The notes under the pieces were generated by a model. It was not told where the DNA came from and did no database searches. It worked only from the letters and a program-made list of their open reading frames with translations. Positions 3,091 to 5,124 of a DNA stretch of 5,124 bases are shown piece after piece. The stretch covers positions 1 to 5,124 of the forward strand of contig DXVY01000147.1 in assembly GCA_019417145.1 (NCBI GenBank). Direction: 5' to 3'. Position 1 is the first letter of the stretch; each line of letters begins with the position of its first letter. The translations under genes were made by a program, and so were the position numbers. Source of the stretch: Clostridiales bacterium. GTDB taxonomy: Bacteria > Bacillota > Clostridia > Oscillospirales > Acutalibacteraceae.

Positions 3091-5124
3091 ATGATGGATA
3101 CCAAAACACAGGAACGCAATATGCGGGTGCTGGAGATGGACAAGGTTCTGGCCAGCCTGGCGGAGGAGGCCACCATGGCCGACGCGGCCCAGAAGGCCCT
3201 GGAGCTGAAGCCCTGCTCTATCCGGGAGGATGTGGAAACCCTTTTGCAGGAGACGGCCGACGCTCACATGTTTATGGCCCGCTATGGCGCGCCTTCCTTT
3301 GGTCAGGCACAGAATATGAACAGCGCCCTGACCAGAGCCGAGATGGGCGGCGCGTTGTCTATGGGGGAACTGCTGCATATCGGCGAGCTGCTGCGGGTCA
3401 TACGCTCTCTGGCCGAATGGCGGGCGCGTTCGGACGGCGAGACGCCATCCGCTCTGGATCGCTATTTTGAAATATTGAGCCCTAACAGGTATTTTGAGGA
3501 TAAAATATTCTCCTGTATCCGCTCGGAGGAGGAGATGGATGATCACGCGTCCCCGGCCCTGGCCGATATCCGGCGGAAAAAGCGGGCGGCTGCTCTCAGC
3601 GTCCGGGATCGGCTGGACAAAATGATCAAATCTTCCAGCTATCAAAAATACTTACAGGACGCCCTGGTGACCATCCGGGACGGACGGTTCGTGGTGCCGG
3701 TCAAGGCCGAGCATCGAAGCGAGGTGCCCGGCCTGGTCCACGATACCTCCGCCTCCGGCGCCACCCTTTTTATCGAGCCCATGCCGGTGGTAGAGGCCAA
3801 TAACGAACTGAAGGTTTTGGAGGCCAAGGAGCAGGAGGAAATCGACCGGATTTTGGCCGAGCTGTCGGCCGAGGCGGGCACATTTGCCGAGACGGTCAGG
3901 GATTCCTACGGGGCGGCGGTGGAACTCAATTTGATTTTTGCCAAAGCGCGTCTCGCCTACAACATGAAAGCGTCGGTTCCCGCCCTCAACCAGCAGGGGC
4001 AGATTTATTTGAAGCGGGCGCGGCATCCGTTGCTGGACCCCAAAAGGGTTGTGCCCATCACGGTTTCTCTTGGAGAGGAATACGATACCCTGGTCATTAC
4101 CGGCCCTAATACCGGCGGCAAGACCGTGACCCTCAAGACCCTGGGGCTGCTGACCCTCATGACCATGTGCGGGCTGATGATCCCGGTAGACGACGGCAGC
4201 AAGATCGCCCTATTTGACCGGGTGCTGGCCGACATCGGGGACGAGCAGAGCATCGAACAGTCTCTGTCCACCTTCTCCTCCCACATGAAAAATATCATTT
4301 CCATTATGCAGCAGGCCGGAAAGGGCAGCCTGGTGCTGCTGGACGAGTTGGGAGCCGGCACCGATCCCGTCGAGGGCGCGGCCTTGGCCATGTCCATCCT
4401 CATGCGGCTGCGAGAGCAGGGGGCGGCTATAGCGGCCACCACCCACTATGCCGAGCTCAAATCCTACGCCCTGGATACCGATGGGGTGGAGAACGCCTGC
4501 TGCGAGTTCGACGTGGCCACCCTGCGGCCTACCTATCGGCTGCTGATCGGCGTGCCCGGCCGTTCCAACGCTTTTGCCATTTCCCAGAGGCTTGGTTTGG
4601 AGGAGGAAGTGGTGGAAAGGGCCAAGGCGCTCATATCGGACGAAAACCTGCGATTTGAAAGCGTGGTGGAATCCCTGGATAAGGCCCGGCAGGCCGCCGA
4701 GTCCGAACGGGCCGAAGCCGCCCGCATTCGCGCCGAGCTGGCGGCCAGCAAAAAGGACGCCGGGCAGCGGCTGGAGGCGCTCAACCGGGAACGGGACAAG
4801 ATCATGAACGCGGCCCGGCAGGAGGCGCGCCGGATCATCGACGGCGCCAGGGCCGAGTCCAACCGGCTGATAAGCGAGCTGGAAGAGCTGCGCAAGGCGG
4901 CCAATAAATCAAATGACGCGGGGGCTCTGGCCCGCCGGGCCAGAGCGGCGGCCAAGTCGGGCTTGAACGCAATGGAAAACCGGGCCGATCCGGTGGATAA
5001 GCGTATATCCGGCGGCTACAAGCTGCCCCGGCCCCTGAAGGCGGGGGACCAGGTGCTGATTGCCGACATTAACAAGGAAGCCACCGTTCTTTCCCCGCCT
5101 GACGCGTCGGGACAGGTCCTGGTG
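3091..5124 (+). CDS. mutS2: MutS2 family ATPase, 3' partial
   Basis: MutS2 is a MutS-like ATPase without the mismatch-recognition domain. Family members have been linked to suppression of recombination and, in Bacillus, to splitting collided ribosomes. The window holds 678 codons of an expected 780-800. Residues 191-230 carry the conserved VTIRDGRFVVPVKAEHRS and HDTSASGATLFIEP stretch. The ATPase core shows Walker A GPNTGGKT (338-345), the MutS signature STFSSHM (393-399), Walker B LVLLDE (414-419) with GAGTDP after it, and the ATTHYAELK histidine switch (H452). A long charged coiled coil, rich in A, E and R, covers about 515-610. A KOW-like segment starts at 649 (LKAGDQVLI) and is cut by the window end, so the C-terminal Smr nuclease domain is not seen. 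The ATG at 3091 has GGAG (3078-3081) 9 nt upstream; the adjacent ATG at 3094 is an alternative. The frame is unbroken throughout. Confidence 0.96.
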   Translation, partial: MMDTKTQERNMRVLEMDKVLASLAEEATMADAAQKALELKPCSIREDVETLLQETADAHMFMARYGAPSFGQAQNMNSALTRAEMGGALSMGELLHIGELLRVIRSLAEWRARSDGETPSALDRYFEILSPNRYFEDKIFSCIRSEEEMDDHASPALADIRRKKRAAALSVRDRLDKMIKSSSYQKYLQDALVTIRDGRFVVPVKAEHRSEVPGLVHDTSASGATLFIEPMPVVEANNELKVLEAKEQEEIDRILAELSAEAGTFAETVRDSYGAAVELNLIFAKARLAYNMKASVPALNQQGQIYLKRARHPLLDPKRVVPITVSLGEEYDTLVITGPNTGGKTVTLKTLGLLTLMTMCGLMIPVDDGSKIALFDRVLADIGDEQSIEQSLSTFSSHMKNIISIMQQAGKGSLVLLDELGAGTDPVEGAALAMSILMRLREQGAAIAATTHYAELKSYALDTDGVENACCEFDVATLRPTYRLLIGVPGRSNAFAISQRLGLEEEVVERAKALISDENLRFESVVESLDKARQAAESERAEAARIRAELAASKKDAGQRLEALNRERDKIMNAARQEARRIIDGARAESNRLISELEELRKAANKSNDAGALARRARAAAKSGLNAMENRADPVDKRISGGYKLPRPLKAGDQVLIADINKEATVLSPPDASGQVLV

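Noticed and set aside
2995..4955. Several minus-strand ORFs opposite mutS2
   Set aside because: All are antisense shadows of an unbroken MutS2 frame with intact Walker motifs.

Overview
The window is a housekeeping segment of a bacterial chromosome. It carries a run of same-strand genes: ybeY (5' partial), a diacylglycerol/undecaprenol kinase-family gene, era, a small yqzL-like gene, recO and mutS2 (3' partial). The ybeY-dgkA-era-yqzL-recO order is the conserved Bacillota (Firmicutes) arrangement, and YqzL-like proteins and MutS2 fit that phylum. By eye the DNA is GC-rich, with many GGC, CTG and GCC codons. That suggests a high-GC clostridial lineage, for example a gut Oscillospiraceae/Ruminococcaceae-like organism. 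This placement is inference; no rRNA or other marker is present.

Layout. Bases 1-24 are not genomic: they match the end of the Illumina Nextera Read 2 adapter, including the complete 19-bp Tn5 mosaic end, so the contig starts with untrimmed library sequence. The last 55 codons of ybeY follow (to 194), then a DgkA-family membrane kinase (223-678) and the GTPase gene era (782-1744). A 396-bp gap (1745-2140) holds no convincing gene. It contains a strong GC-rich hairpin, a terminator-like structure, an extended -10 promoter candidate and a leader of about 145 nt whose end can base-pair with the ribosome binding site of the next gene. The yqzL-like ORF (2141-2311) overlaps the start of recO (2280-3029) by 32 nt. 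After a 61-nt spacer with a 16-nt GC palindrome, mutS2 starts at 3091 and runs off the window after 678 codons, inside its KOW-like segment and before the expected Smr domain.

Together the genes serve core RNA and DNA maintenance. YbeY (rRNA processing) and Era (30S assembly) act on the small ribosomal subunit. The kinase belongs to a family that recycles lipid carriers for the cell envelope. RecO loads RecA during recombinational repair, and MutS2 is an ATPase linked to recombination control and rescue of collided ribosomes. The gap after era suggests two transcription units, ybeY-dgkA-era and yqzL-recO(-mutS2).

I found no mobile element, CRISPR array, RNA gene or new defence or metabolic system. 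The points most worth checking are the apparent loss of a conserved metal-site glutamate in the DgkA homologue, the possible RBS-sequestering leader upstream of yqzL-recO, and the adapter at the contig edge.
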